A stretch of 64,000 bases of DNA from Tetmemena sp. SeJ-2015 (GCA_027382625.1 JAJKFJ010022879.1:62001-126000); one strand, 5' to 3'; positions 45,664 through 59,081 are shown, numbered from the stretch's first letter. Notes: a model not told the origin generated them from the sequence alone. A program made the numbers and translations.

Positions 45664-48600
45664 TCACTCAAAGACAAAGTGATCCTCCCCATTCTTTAAA
45701 CAGCTCTCAGCATTTTCATCGTTTTCTTCTTCACTGCTGCTCTCTTAACCGTCATCATCCTCGCCCTATGCATCTTCATTTCCTTTATTAAAAAATTAAA
45801 AAAATCCATAAGCATATTATTTATTATTTCCAGTTAATGGATCCTATTGAATGAACTAAGCAAAGTCATTTTAAAAGGTGTTATCTTGTCTTATCACAAC
45901 AGTTGAACGCCTGTTTTGTAAACTTGGCTGATCAGGCATGTTTTTATCTGCTTATTGAAGTGTACTATTAACAAGTTAAAGTAAATATTAAATGCTTCTT
46001 CTGATGAATTTTAAGAATCTTAAAATATTTATCCATTATTGCTTGTACTTATGAGAGAAGGGGTTTTAGTTTTGAATGAGTTATCAGGCTCCATTTGATT
46101 TGTCTCAAAAGAGAAGAAATCATCCTTATTTTCCTCACTAATTTTTAATGAATAATAGGAGGAGCAATATTGTATTTCAAAAATAGAATCTCTCAGAGGG
46201 ATGTAAGACTAGCCCACAAGTAGTTAATAAATTACGAAGCATTCAGAGAAGTACGGAGGCTTGACAAAAATATATGTGAAGACTTAGTTTATATATGTTC
46301 ACTAATTTTTTAATTCTTCTGTGGGCTTGATGAAAGGAGTTCATCTATGGCTTTAGTGTCTTCTTTTGGCAATTTTTGGTGGTAATTTTAAGATATTTAT
46401 AGTTTTGCTAGCGTGTTAGGATCTATGAAAGCTGATTGACGCTTCTTAGCTTCAAGATATTGATTTGTTTTAGATATATCAGCCAGAAGCTCGCCCTCAA
46501 TTTCTTGCTTCTTTGCCTTATCTATCTAAATATCAACTGAAATTACGGAAAATATGCTATTCTTCTTTGAATTTATACGACTTGAACATTGAAAAGGGCA
46601 AAGACCGGTCTATGATCTGAGAACTGGCTCTCTTTCCTACCATAGTGTATCAATTATATTGAACTATAAGAAGTCTTGGGTCTCTAATAGAGAATTCTAT
46701 CACACCAAGCGGGTGCTCTTTACTTTTTAGAAGTATCATAAACATCGGAATCAGGATCGTATTTGTAAGTTGGGTTAAAACTAAGCTCCCCTTCGGAATA
46801 AGACATAAGAATTGGATCTGATTATTTACTGATGAGCAACTAGTCATAGCACCAAAGCTAGGCAAAGTCACACTATTCAATCTTTGCCTCAGCAGTTTCC
46901 TTGGGTAGATTTATTCTAAAGTTCAAATCTCCCATAAGAATGTTGTAATCATGATTCTTCAAGGAGAAATCGTTGTACTACTCTGAGGTTCCGAATATCT
47001 TCTTCTTGATACTTTTCAAGTCATCCAACCTCTCTTGCACTTTAGTCTAATGACTTGCAAGATGGCAATTCATAAAGACAAAGCTAGAGTCGTAGAGAGT
47101 GAATCTAATAGCAACTGATCCTTTGTTTCCACCCTGACCTTTGAAACCAGTTTTTACCTTTGAGGTCCTTATGTTTTTAAAATGGTTTTTCATGTCTTGC
47201 TTCGCAAAGAGAAGAATGAAGCATCCCACCATAGATCTTGTCTGAAGGCAAATATAGTTGTCACTCTTTCTCAAATGCGCAGAAATCAAGTCTATCCACA
47301 TTTGGTTTCTTTCCTTATTTTTTCCTTTGAGGACAGATTTAGCATTGAGTTTCACTATTTCTTAGAGTCCAATAACAACCAAGTCAGGCATCTAGTCCCT
47401 TTGCTCTGGAAGAATTAGTTGATTAAGATTTAGACTTCCATTTGGGGGTTCTCCTGCGCAATTCCAAGTGAAAGTCAGTAGGCTTACATTCCTCTTGTTG
47501 CTAAACTTATCATAGTTTCTTCCCAATATCTTCTGCAGACGTTCTCCTATGCCATACTATTTCTGAGATGGATGTTGATTTGTGAGAAGTTTAATACTCT
47601 CATGTATTAGTCTTTCTTGCGTTGTATTATTAAAATATGTCTTTACTCCCTTCTTCATTTTGGTAAACTGGCCTAGGATTCCTTTTTTCTTTTCTTGCTT
47701 CTAAATTAACCTTAGTAAAGGCTTCTTAAGTTGATATTGAAGTGATAGCTACTTTCCCATATTCTACCAAAGTCTGATAAAAGCCTGTGATAAATAAATG
47801 ATGCTTGCTTTTTAAGTAAAATATTTGAAGATAATCCTGACTTTTCTGAGAATAACTAGCGATTGCCGAAAGCACTTTAGATCTAATGTTGCATAATAAG
47901 CATGGCCTCAAGAGCTAGTTTATATTGTGTGATGTTACACTTGTCCGCTGCATCGATGCACTAAGTTCGAAGTAAAGTTCTCTGCTCTTAGATAAATGTT
48001 TGCTCTGTCAAATCGATGATTGAGTAGTCGTACTTGTATTGAGCCTCACTCCCGAGAATCTCTATCAGCTTATTTAGCTTTCCAAACTAAAAAAATCATA
48101 AGCATTGTCAAAAGATTACATCGCAACATATGTCATTGAACTCGTAGTTTAAATTTCTTATTCTGTCGTCCCCTATAATCTAAAACATCTCCTGGTACTC
48201 AGCCACAAATACTATAAATATTTTCAATCAAAAGCCTTTAGCTTTGCTTCAAACGCATCATTCCTATTTAGCAAGTTCAAGAAGATGACTCTGTCATTTC
48301 CAGAAAGCAAACTTTGCACATGCTGCATCAATGGATAGAGAGTTGATCCTCTATCTCTAAGGAACAAGATCTTAAATTGATTACTTTTAAATGCGCATGT
48401 TTAAATCAATAACTTAATCTTGGACTTAGTTTGCTTGAATTGCCAGAACAGTGGCACTGTTCCTCTGGACTGAACGAAAGAGTACTAAGTTGCGGATGCT
48501 GTAGGAGTGGAAGGAAGGTACGTAGACTGACTGTGATGTCTGTTTACTGTTAGAATCACCTCAGTCTCTATGTAATTAGCACAATTGCCATCGTCATCTA

Positions 48601-48690
48601 GTCCTGTTGTGAATGACTTTATCCCTGAATGACTGTGCTAAAATAAAAAATATTTATAGCTGTCTTCTTGAGACTAGTAGCATTTCAATA
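45664..48690 (-). CDS. Sac1-domain inositol 5-phosphatase (synaptojanin/Inp5x type), 3' block
   Basis: Phosphoinositide phosphatase. After the pointer TATTGAAATGCT the frame reads LLVSRR, then HSHSGIKSFTTGLDDDGNCA, NYIETEVILTVN, YSFVQSRGTVPLFWQF (end of the Sac domain), the degenerate Sac catalytic segment RTQCIDAADKCN, and the IPPc domain: GFKGQGGNKGSVAIRF, SSFVFMNCHLASHQ, DYNILMGDLNFRINLPKE, FNPTYKYDPDSDVYDTSK, RAPAWCDRILYQR, SDHRPVFALF. The acidic tail ends at TGA 45664-45666. Key 5-phosphatase residues (NCHLA, GDLNFR, PAWCDRI, SDHRPV) are all present. The N-terminal half of the Sac domain lies at 53191-52140, with CEP104 between. Confidence 0.9.
47935..47965 (-). other. Degenerate Sac CX5R(T/S) motif
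   Basis: In active Sac phosphatases this segment reads NC.DCLDRTN. Here it is QCIDAADKCN: the Cys is kept, but Arg is replaced by Lys and CL by AA. Loss of the Arg predicts an inactive Sac domain, as in some yeast Inp5x enzymes. Confidence 0.6.
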
Positions 48691-51600
48691 CTAAAAGAAA
48701 GAGTATCATTATCACTAATGGGATTGCAAATTTAAAAATCTTAAGAATTTTAAATATATCCATCAAGCTTTGAAAAATGTAGCGACCTAGAAATAACATG
48801 GTTATGGGAGGAGGCACTCCTAATCAAACTACTTACAGCAATAATTCTGCCGCTCAATACAACTAATATGGAGGAGCTGGAATTCCCTAAGGTTATGGAG
48901 GAAATACAACTCCTATATAGACTATAAGTAGTTCAAGCGGAATAGCTCAAGGCCCTGCAGGAGCTCAATAAAACCTAGTAAAGCTAAAGTACAGAGTAAT
49001 TTACTGCAGCGGTGAAGATCCAGAATACCCAGTGACTGAGCTTTTAGATCCGACACCAAACTCTAGAGGATGGTAGTCTTAAAAAAGTTTTGCGAGTATC
49101 CTCAAGAGATCATAGTTCAGTTCCCTGGAGTTGTTAGATTGCAATAGCTTCAGTTTCTATCGCATTAAGCTAAAATTGCTTCAAGAATAGAGCTGTTTAC
49201 ATACATGCCATCTGGATCTTAGGCTCTGAGCAGCTAAATTCCGCTCTCTGACATTCAATACAAGCGTCTTGGCTATCTTTCCTTGGATCCGAATGAAAGA
49301 AGCGGATTTCAGGCTAGAGAATTAAAGTCAGTGTATGTAGATTCATCAGCAGTTATACTCAAGCTCATCTCAGGATTATATTTACACTTCCCTTTTTATC
49401 TTACACAAATGCCATTTGAACAATTTCAATGTGTTCAATCAGATAGGACTCGTAGCTCTGAATGTGATCGGCTAAAATCAACCCGCTTCATTACCTTCTT
49501 AAATGAGCGGAGCAGATAGAGAAGAGATGATAGGCTCGTCTCAATCCAAGAGAAATCAGTCCGAGTATGACAACATTAAGGTTTATTAACTCTTATAATA
49601 ACACTACAAATTAATTGACTAATTGACCCTGAGATAGTAGGAAAGATTAAGATCCTAGATTAGGCAAAGGATAAGGCTGTAAAGAGCGAAAACTTTGATG
49701 AAGCTAAGAAAATCAAAGAAGGAATAGAGAGACTCAGAGCAGTAGGCATGCATATAAATCAACTTGATGAAAGAAAAAGAATGGCCACTATGAATGAGCT
49801 TAATCAATTCTTCATTAATCTATAAATTGACTTAGTTATGAATGAGGACTATGATGCGGCCAAGATTATTAAAGCTGAAATAGAAAAGTTGAAAGATGCT
49901 TCATACAACCCATGGCTCGAGGGAATTATTTAAGGTATCTAGCAACCATTTTAGCAGCAGCAAGTAAGGAGTCCTCCTTCAAATTAATTTGGAAGAATGG
50001 GCGGTGAAGGAATGGGCCAATAATAAACTGGATATCCTCCACAAGGAAAATTCAACTCTTCTTAGCAAAATTTCCAAGGCTTTGGAGGCGGAGCTCCTCC
50101 TATGGCTTCTTCTCTCGAAGATGATATGAATGAGAAGATGAATATCGGAGGCATGGGTAGACCATCTAGGTAGATTCAAATTTGTAATGTATACCTTTTT
50201 AGAGGATGACTTCTCCTTAAGATGATATGATGAATTAGAACTAAATGCAAAGAGACTTGCCAATCAACAATAGAAAAGGAGTAGATAATTTTCTAGAGGA
50301 CAAAAGAAAGGCTTCTGATAACTTATTCATCTTAAAGGTTATATATAACTTTGAACAGCCGAGAGGGCCAGTCGATGTGGATGAGCAAGTTATACCAACG
50401 ATGGGAGGACAAAAATCAAAGAACAGTATGCCATAGGAATATGAGGACGGCTATGATGATAATAAAGAGGCTGAGGAACTGACTGGAGATAAAATTGTTT
50501 AAGCTCAACCTTTGATAGTTAATGCTTTATTTTGATAGCAGTTTTCGGCGCAGAAGATGTGAAGAAAATTTATTCTCGAACTTGGCAACTCAGAGAAGAG
50601 GGAATCAATAACATTGAAAATCAGGTGCTAAATGAGGGAGGATTGAATGAGGGAAAGGCATTTGTAAATGGAATTGGTGTGGTAAGATACACAGTTGGTG
50701 ACAAGATGGCGTAAGTTGCCTAAAGATCTATGCAATTTTTGACAAACTTGTGTCGGAACTAATATATTTAAATCATTTACTAGCATTAATTAACTTGAGA
50801 CCTGTACTAAATCCAACACTTAAAGGAGAGCTCCAATCTTATACAGAGCCTATAATATCATAACTTGTGGATAAGCTCGGAGACAACTTAATGAAAGTGA
50901 GGAGTTCAGCTGAGGATGGACTCCTATCAATGACTGAGCACCAAGCCTTCGGAAGTTAAGCGATCCTCTCAGTTTTGACAAGACCCGCAGCAGCTACTTC
51001 TAACGCTAAAGACGCTAAGAAGAATCTTAATTCAACTAAGCACATCATAGGAAAGTATTCTCTCTTAATGAATCAGCACTCTTCATTCATTTGCTAATTA
51101 TGAAGATGCTGCAAGCCATTGAGTTTTAGCAAGATTAGTTGAAGAGCAGTGTTCAATTTTCTTTGAAAGGAGTTCAGCATTAGCTTCAAGATGTGAGAAA
51201 CGTTGCATATCGCTGCATGACTTTTAACTTATCTAAGCTTAATCCTTTTTAGTTTAGACTGAACTTTACAGATAGATGGGACCTGAGATCAAGAAATATC
51301 TTGGCGAACTGCGACCAGCTCAGTTGGAGCAACTCGAAGCTGCTTTCTAGGAAGTAGATGGAGGGTAAGGAATCAGCCTAGGAGCCTAAAATAAAGGACC
51401 TAAGGAAACCATCACTACAAATATTGATCCTATGGGAAAGTAAAATCCCAAAGCAATCAAGAAAATATTAAATTCCTGTTTTAAGAAGGGAGGAGTAGCC
51501 GCAAAGAAATAAGAGGAGTATGAAGACGAGTAATAAGAAGATCAAAATTATGGAGGAGGACCGAGCTCTGGACAAGCCAAAAATAGTAGGCAGCCTCCCA

Positions 51601-52139
51601 AATCTCAGCAGGTATCGCAGTAAAACAGAAATCAGCAACAAGCAAAAGATAATATTTTTAGAATCTTTTTAGACCAGACTTGTGGATTTTGCGGGCGATT
51701 CGACCCAGATTTTAATGATGAATCATTAGACATTCACTACTGGAAGGAATGCTCTATGCTAGCTCAGTGTTGGGAGTGTGGCCAAGTAATTGAGATAGCT
51801 ACTTTGAATGAGCATTTACTTGAGGAATGCGAGAGGAGTGAAGACTACAAACTGTGCTCTAAGTGCAAAGGAGTTTGGAGAGTTGACGAGTTCAATCAAC
51901 ACGAGTGTATCAGACCTAGACCAAATGGAGCATTTAATATTTATACAAATTCATAAAGCAGTTAAGTGTCAGCTCTGTAGAGAAAATGTATTCCCAATTG
52001 ATGAGGAGGGATGGAAAAAGCATGTTTTGCAAGAGAGGTGCTCAGGTAATCCTCGGTAGGTATGAGAAGTATACTTTGAAACTATATCATATTAATTCTT
52101 CCTTTAGCCTAAAAAATTCCTCATTTGAATAATTAAAGA
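48691..52139. other. Eliminated interval of the Sac1/5-phosphatase gene that contains CEP104
   Basis: The two blocks of the phosphatase end and begin with the same 12 bp (AGCATTTCAATA on +, at 48679-48690 and 52140-52151). Everything between must be skipped for the phosphatase protein, yet it holds a complete CEP104 gene on the opposite strand. Confidence 0.85.
48798..52065 (+). CDS. CEP104-like centriolar/ciliary tip protein
   Basis: CEP104 sits at centriole distal ends and growing ciliary tips and binds tubulin. Domains in order: Gly/Asn/Gln-rich start (ATG 48798); N-terminal jelly-roll domain (YCSGEDPEYPVTELLD, NSRGWQS, CEYPQEIIVQFPG-like text, RLGYLSLDPNERSGFQAREL, KSVYVDSS); a coiled coil with AKDKAVKSENFDEAKKIKEG and EDYDAAKIIKAEIEKLKD; a TOG-like helical region (LGDNLMKVRSSAEDGLLSMT, HQAFGSQAILSVL); and a C-terminal Cys/His zinc array (CGFCGRFDPDFND, CWECGQVIEIATLNEHLLEE, CSKCKGVWRVDEFNQHEC, KCQLCRENVFPIDEEGWKKH). 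This matches the family order over its length. Several short introns or IESs occur. The whole gene lies between two blocks of the Sac1/5-phosphatase gene. Confidence 0.92.
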
Positions 52140-53191
52140 AGCATTTCAATAGGGATTCCATCTTGAGAGTATTGATAAAATCCAACAAATCCTTGGATCA
52201 AATTAACTGTCCATCTATGATCAACCTTGTGATACCCAAAGTCAAGGCATATCTTTTGATTCCAAATGTATCTGTCGTCCCCCTACATTTAGCTGCTGTT
52301 CTAGTCTAGTTATCTCAACATAATATCCTCATTTAATGATATATAATTCTGATATCTTTTGAGAGCATTTTTAGTGCTCTAAGTTATATCTACGTGATAG
52401 GAAAAGTAAAACCCAGAGGTTAGTAATTTCCTCACACCCTCTACTAGCCCATTTAATCTGTTTCGTTTAGACTGCTCTTGTGGAATATTATGCTCCATGA
52501 AAGGTATCATAATCACATTCTTGCTATTTAAATTTTTAAGTGCTTATTTAAATCTTGACTACGTAAATACTCTGGCTGTTGAGCATGCCAACATATTCTT
52601 TATCAGAAATGACGCATAGGTAGTTATGACCCATGATATTTATGATTCCAACTATTCCATTAAATCTAATGGGTCTATTTTAGCCTCCCATGTCTGAGTA
52701 TTCTAAGTCTATAGAATCAAAATTACTTAATATATCGACTGTTTTACCCTTTTCAGTAATTTCTACAGTCTTCTTGGTTATAACTAGTGTTTGTGCAACC
52801 TCTTGATTTGTGTCCTAATGTAGCCTGTAAATATAAGGTCTTCCTCCTGCTGTTTCAGTTGAGATCTATTTCAAGTTTATATTATAGGTAAAGGATGATT
52901 TATATGCTTTTACTAATTATGAGCTCACTTACCTTAAATGAGTCTGAGGTCATACTCATTGTCCAAAATGGATCATCAAACTTCTGTCCAGATGTTTACA
53001 GAGAAGCTTATCTTGCTAGTGAAGTAGGTTAGGGTAGACCGATACTACAAAGAAGTTTTTAGATGAAATCAATCAGAAGAAAAATCTCTTACTCATCGTC
53101 AAAGCTGAGTGCTTAAGCTTATTATCCTAAAATGTATAATTAACAGACTTGAGATACCTATGTCATCTTTATAAGGGTGCACACTTTCCAT
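52140..53191 (-). CDS. Sac1-domain inositol 5-phosphatase, 5' block
   Basis: ATG 53191 (MESVHPYKDDIG), an intron GTATCT...TTTTAG, an acidic helix, an intron GTAAGT...AAATAG, then RPYIYRLHQDTNQEVAQTLV, RFNGIVGIINIMGHNYLCVI, SDKEYVGMLNSQSIYVVK, after a further insert NVIMIPFMEHN, GFYFSYHVDITQSTKNALKR, RYIWNQKICLDFG, LIQGFVGFYQYSQDGIPIEM. This is the N-terminal half of a Sac domain (GI.GII....YL.VI, FYFSY..D.T, ..WN, IQGFV). It ends at the pointer TATTGAAATGCT (52151-52140), shared with the block at 48690, and joining gives GIPIEM-LLVSRR, the conserved Sac (L)(L/I)SRR turn. Confidence 0.88.
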
Positions 53192-53501
53192 TTCTACTAT
53201 AAATAAAATCTAAAGTTAAATTATATCAATGCAATCGTATTCACATGAGTTTAAGCTTTTGTATCTTAATTAAAGCTATCTTTATTACTTATCATATTAA
53301 TTACTCAGAAAGGGAAATATAATTATATACGATTATATCTTCACGTTTCCTACTTTAGGATGTTGGAGATTAACATTAGAATAGATATATTTATATTAAT
53401 TTATAAAGGAAATTTATTTCATAAATATAACTCCTTTCTCTAAACTTACTGAACATTTTCATTAAAAATAAGCCCAGCGGAAGTTTTATAATTTGATACA
53501 T

Positions 53502-56500
53502 ATGGATACCAGTGATTAAAAGAGCCAAAAGATTTTCTCTTTCCAGAGTTCGACTACTAACCAAAACTCAGCCTATAATCAATTCAGAGTTTTGCCAACA
53601 CTTACATCCTCAAATTCAAAGCCACCACAAGTACCCTCAAGCGATTCATATTCACTCTTTCAAAGTCTAACTTAATAAACCAGTCAAGATCGTTATCACT
53701 CAAGGAAGTCAGATGCCTATCTCGATAAGAGGTAGTTTATCTAATCCCAGGATAACAGGAGAGGTAGTAACTAAATTTCAACTCAGAGTACAATGAGCAA
53801 GATGGCTCCCGCAGCTCTAAAATAGTCTCTTAACATAATCCAAAACTTATCAATCAAAAACGACTATAGAATACCCATCAAAATTAAAAAGAAAATTACA
53901 GCAGATTTGGCTTCAAATTAGGAGGAGGAGAGTAGTCAATTAGATATTAGCACTATTACTGACAAGTAGTAGTAGGTATGGGAGATAAGAAAATACATTT
54001 TCCAGAGAAAGTCGACAAGCAGGAGGTTGTTTCAATAATCGATATTAGAGGGCTAATTAAATTAGTTTATAACAGCAAAACGACAATAACCTTTGCTTAG
54101 TATGAATTCTGTTGATGAATGAAGCAAGCCAAGCAAGGAGGTCATAGCTTCTCTTTACGGATTGAATTCATAGACAACTCAGAAAAAGACAGATCCTCAT
54201 TTTAAAATAAATTAATCATTAATTGAATTATAATTTCCTCTGATGGCGAGTATTTCAGCTTAACGATTTTTACCATAGACAGTTAAATATAGTGCTCTTA
54301 AGAATAGATTTAGTAACATCATGAATAAGTTCAATCATTTTTTTATTCACTTTTATAATTTGGATCACCCTTCTTATGAATCAACTAGCAGTACTAACGG
54401 AGAGGTGAAAGAGACTACAATCAAATAAAAGAGTAGGAATTAATTCAACTCTTTTAATCAGATCTCAAATACAATTTAACCAATGGCATAAAATCTGTAG
54501 AGATACTTAATCTTATAAAATGAAGTTATAGTTTAATATACTAAATAGATGTTCTTAATAATGTTTAACAGATTAAATAAAATAAGTAAGTTGATGGATT
54601 TACAATTTGTCATTAAAAATGACATCTCATTTTGCAGCTAATATTTTAATAAAAATATTTTTTTCCGCCAATTTTTGATGAAATTCTGAACTCAGTAATA
54701 TCTAATTTAGTAATTATGTTTTCTTAAAAATAAGGTACTTATACAATTTTAAATTTTAAGTTTTAACTTTAATAAAAGAAGCTTTTGTAATATTAACAAA
54801 TATTTTGTAATAAGATATGGATCTAGACAGAAGGAGAAGTAAAGCAATTCTTGCACATAAAGAGAGAGCCAAATAAAGAGTGTGGTGCAATAGATGTTTG
54901 CTACCCATGGAAACTTCAATAAAACGATTGACTCTGAGTTTAATAATTCCATCCCGCAAAAGAGCCAACTTATTAAGTCATCAAATATGTAAATAGAATA
55001 GTATCCAACGGCATCAAACAATAACCTTCTATAGAGAAGATTAACTGCTACAGACTTAGATTCATCTCCAAACAATCGTGTCTCATATTAATTTTATCTA
55101 AAGCCTATTACTCAAGCTTATCTTGCAGTTCCAAACTCAAGTTCTAATGAGAGAGCTCCATTCAAGAGTATTAACCACGCCTAATTGTCTGGCTTTAGTA
55201 CCATATAAAACCAAAGAATGAACCTCAAGACTGAGACATGGAAAAGTTAGGTAAACTAAAGGCAATGGCTTCAAGTATTTGAATGATCTTAAAAGTCATG
55301 TCCAAGAGAGTGGAAGCCAAAAGCAGCCTTTAACTTTAGATCAGGTTAAATAGCAAGAAGTCAAGGCATATAACGACACCAGAACAAAGTTTAAGACTTA
55401 TCTCTAGTCATTCAATAGGTTTTTTTAGCAGTTTTGTTCTTATTTATTCTCTGTGGGGAATACCACTAAACTTAAGACTCCGGAGATGCAACGTTTGAAA
55501 GGTGGGTATCTCAAAGAACAACTGAAACTGTCTTAAAAGAAGGACACAACTAAGTTCCTAATGAAAAATTTAAAGAAGAGTAAGCAGAAACTAGATAAAG
55601 ATGCTTTGAGTAGTGACTCTTTAACTTCCAATTCAGGCTATACCTTTTCCTCATCTGGTGATGAGAAAGACAAGAAATCTGAGGAGAGCGATGACTCCGA
55701 CGGTGAGGATTAAGTTCCCTCTGAACTAGATTTTGAAAGCATGCCTTTTCATTATCAGTTTAATCAGTTTGACAGTGAATTCCTCAAAGAGAAGAAATAT
55801 CAACTTAGACTGTAGTACAATAAAAGCTCATACTAATTTAACTATAATGACTGAGAGATCTCTATAAGTTGCTTTCAAAGCATCAAGTGATAGTGCTCCC
55901 TGATCCAGCAGTAAGATGCAAAGACGGACTCCCCTTATTTCAGATTTTCACTGCTGATTTCAGGGAAAGAAAAAAGTACTAGAATTAAATATGAAAGTAT
56001 CATTCATCTCACAGTATTTTATTATAGAAGTTTCGAAATGCATATATGGCGGGAGATGTTAAGAAAATGGGCTGTGAGTTCATGGCAGACATCATACAAC
56101 CGATGGTGAACAAAGTACTCGCTAAGAATAAGAATGTTACGCAGAGTGAATCTCTACAGGTTGAAAAATCACGATTAAAGACCCTCATTAAGAAAGAAAA
56201 AGAGCTTTTGGCATAAAAAAGAGAAGAGAAGAAATACATAATGATTGTGAAATATTATTGTTATATGAAACGGAGGATTGATGAATTTACTAAAAATGAG
56301 GACCCTGAAAAGACAAAGCAAGAGTACCTGGCAAGTTTAAATTTTATTAAATTTTGATTTTAACTTGTAATTATAGATGAAATAAAGTTACCAATAGATT
56401 AGTAAGGATCGCCAAGAGAGGGAATAAAATTTGAGGATATAGAAGTAAGGAAAGTCAACTCTTGGGTTAAAGATAGCTCCTAATTCTGTGTCTAATCAAG

Positions 56501-57778
56501 CAGCATCAACTAAGATTTTCCAGCAAAAATAGATTCAGAGAACTCTTTCTCCTAAGAGAAATAATTAGAACCTCTAAGGGTCTAGTAAAGAAAGTCCAAA
56601 GAGGGAATTTTAAATCGCTACTGTAAATTCAAATGTGTATCAAAAGATAATAACTTCAAGCCCAATTAAAGTACAGAGTAAAATGGGCATGAGTGGAGTA
56701 AAAAGAGAGAACACTAGTATCGATGAATAAAGAGAAATGAGAAGGATCGCCAGTATTTCAAGATAAAGCACTTAACTAAAAGAAGAAAGCTTGAAGGAGA
56801 GTGGAGTTATTCTTGAATCTTAAAATCCGTTCTTTGACGCCTCTAAAAGGCAAAGTACATCCAAGAACATCGATCTATTTTTCTTTTAAAATTGAATGCG
56901 ACCAGTTTTTCTCTCAGTATTAGAGAAGATCAACAGTAGTGTATCAGCCCTCTTTAATGCTCTAAGCTTTTATGTTGGCAGACAATAAGACAGAGGATGG
57001 CGAAGAAAATGGAGAGGGTGGTCATGACAGGTTCTTCAGAGTCAAACAAGAGTGGATTGAAATGAAGAGGAAACTCGAAAATAAGATCAAAACCTACAAC
57101 TAGAATCATGAAGTGTTATTTTTATCCATAATTTGTTTTCGCGTAAAAATTAAGTAGTAGGAAAGATAATTGACATGATCAAAGATAGAGAGAGTTCTTC
57201 TCCCAACTTCAAGTTTGAATAGTTAGCAAAAAGGTACGAGGAGAAAAGACAGAAAAAACTTTTGAAGCTTTAGAAGTAACAAGAGATGGAAAAATAAAAG
57301 AGAAACTACAGAGGATTCGCGGGAGGTATAGCTTATAGGACTTCTATGGCCCCAATAGGCTTTTAAAAGCTTAATAAAACTTAAGACAATTTAAAGAAAG
57401 TTAAAATTCAAAGCAATATAAACGATGAACAAGAAAGTATCTCTGATGAGGGTGGAGATACATATGATGGGAATTAGTTAAGTAAGGCCTAGGAGATTAC
57501 TTAGAGATTCTATGGGATGACTGGTAGATATGAAACAGTGAGGAAGTCAAATACCTTGCAAAAATAAACGCTCACCAACAAAAATATGAGCTTAGTTATA
57601 TTTAATTTTAAGCATGGAAGTCAAGAATCCAGATGCTTCAAAACTCTAGAGTTAAAAGTCAGTATCTCTAGATAGAAGAGCTACTTTATCAAATGTTTTC
57701 TTTAATCGCAAAGACCTAGAGAAAAGATCGCATTAGGGTGGCTCAACTAAAAGTCACATAAGTAGAGCTTATTTTTGA
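53502..57778 (+). CDS. Large disordered/coiled-coil protein, unidentified
   Basis: ATG 53502 opens a ~200-codon Ser/Gln-rich frame (SDQKSQKIFSFQSSTTNQNS), followed after frame changes by blocks around 54830-55850 (RTKFKTYLQSFNRFFQQF, an acidic KKSEESDDSDGEDQ stretch, PSELDFESMPFHYQFNQFDS), 56040-56340 (AGDVKKMGCEFMADIIQPMV, EKSRLKTLIKKEKELL), 56370-56900 (basic, Ser-rich) and 56950-57778 (VKQEWIEMKRKLENKIKTYN, YEEKRQKKLLKLQKQQEM, RNYRGFAGGIAYRTSMAP), stop TGA 57776-57778. Every block has abundant TAA/TAG as Gln. No domain recognised. It may be more than one gene. Confidence 0.55.
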
Positions 57779-57900
57779 AATTATAAATTTCTTATAGCAA
57801 ACATGAACTTTAATAGAAGAACTATAATACAAGTATTTGTTCAAGAAAGGATAATAAAAAAGATAATTGCTACAAAAGGAATGATATTTTTATAAAAGCT

Positions 57901-58830
57901 TCAGTAATTTCTCTGATGTTCTCCAGCTTAAAAGCCCCCATACCTGGATGGTGCAAGTTTAGCATCTTCGAATTTCTTAGAAGATTTTAGAATTTCCTTG
58001 TCTAAAAAGTCAAGTTCAAATTCAGGCTATCTAACTCTGTTCTCGTAAAAATATAACTGTTCAATTGGAATATAAACTTTGTAAAAGTTGAGTCTATTTT
58101 TATTCTTCTAATTCAGCCTCTCAGCATTTAAAAAGGATTAATTTCTTACTCCAAAATTCAACTATAAATTCAGCCATCCTATACTTGTCCTTCTCTCCTA
58201 TGAGAAGAGCTTTGCATCTAGTAGATGAGGCATATCCTTAATGCTTTTATTCTAGAAGAGCCTTCGGTCGAGCAGCTTATCCCAAACTAGGGTTTAGTAG
58301 ACATATTTAGATCTTACTCCATCAAATCCTTTCTAGTCCTCAAGAATTCTATTGATTTGATCTATTTCAAGCAAAGTAGACATCCTCTCTTTATCAGCGT
58401 CAAAGTTTTCTTTCTTGAGAGAATTGATCTGAGCCTGCAAATCTACCTCTTGCATATCCATATTCGATTTAACTAAATATCAATAGAAGGGCCTTTTAAA
58501 GATGGTCAACCAGATTCTTCATAACTTCTTAAAGTTTTAATCTCTCTCAACATACTGCACCATTGGTCTAGTCTTCATCAGATCCTCATAGTATACACAT
58601 ATGATTATTAAGAGTATTTAAGCTCTCTGTCTGTCCTTGAGTTCCTTTTGATAGCGGAAATCCAAATCATCTTTTTCTCTTCTAAGTCGCTCTTCTTCAA
58701 GGAGCATGTGCTCTCTTCGCCTTCTGTCTTCATCCTCTCTCAGCACTCATTATCCATTCTCATAAATAGTCTGGTTGAGGCTCATCTTTTTATATTATAA
58801 GCATGTTTTCTCGTTTTGTTTCTCTGCCAT
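57901..58830 (-). CDS. Charged helical protein, unidentified
   Basis: ATG 58830 (MAEKQNEKTC), then a highly charged helix (REDEDRRRREHMLLEEER, REKDDLDFRYQKELKDRQ), MKTRPMVQYVERDQNFKK, KERMSTLLEIDQINRILE, VRSKYVYQTLVWDKLLDRRL, DMPHLLDAKLFS, and a C-terminal part KVYIPIEQLYFYENRVRQPE ... LAPSRYGGFQAGEH, stop 57901-57903. Two or three frame changes imply IESs. No family is recognised. The tail-to-tail arrangement with the + gene ending at 57778 leaves 122 bp between stops. Confidence 0.6.
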
Positions 58831-59081
58831 TTAAGTTTAAGGATTTGATCTATTTTAAATTATAATATAGTAAGATTGCCACTTGCTGGACCAGCCGAAA
58901 CTATTTTATTATCGCCTTAATTAGGATAAACTAAGGTTTAAATTATATTTTCATATAGACATTAAAGCTCTAGTAATTCTAGTTCATGGTTTGGTGCTTG
59001 AGAGAAAATTTCCTTATTCTATTCTTATTTCAATATAAATTGGATCATAAATTTAATAGCAGATCAAAACTAAAGTGCTGT

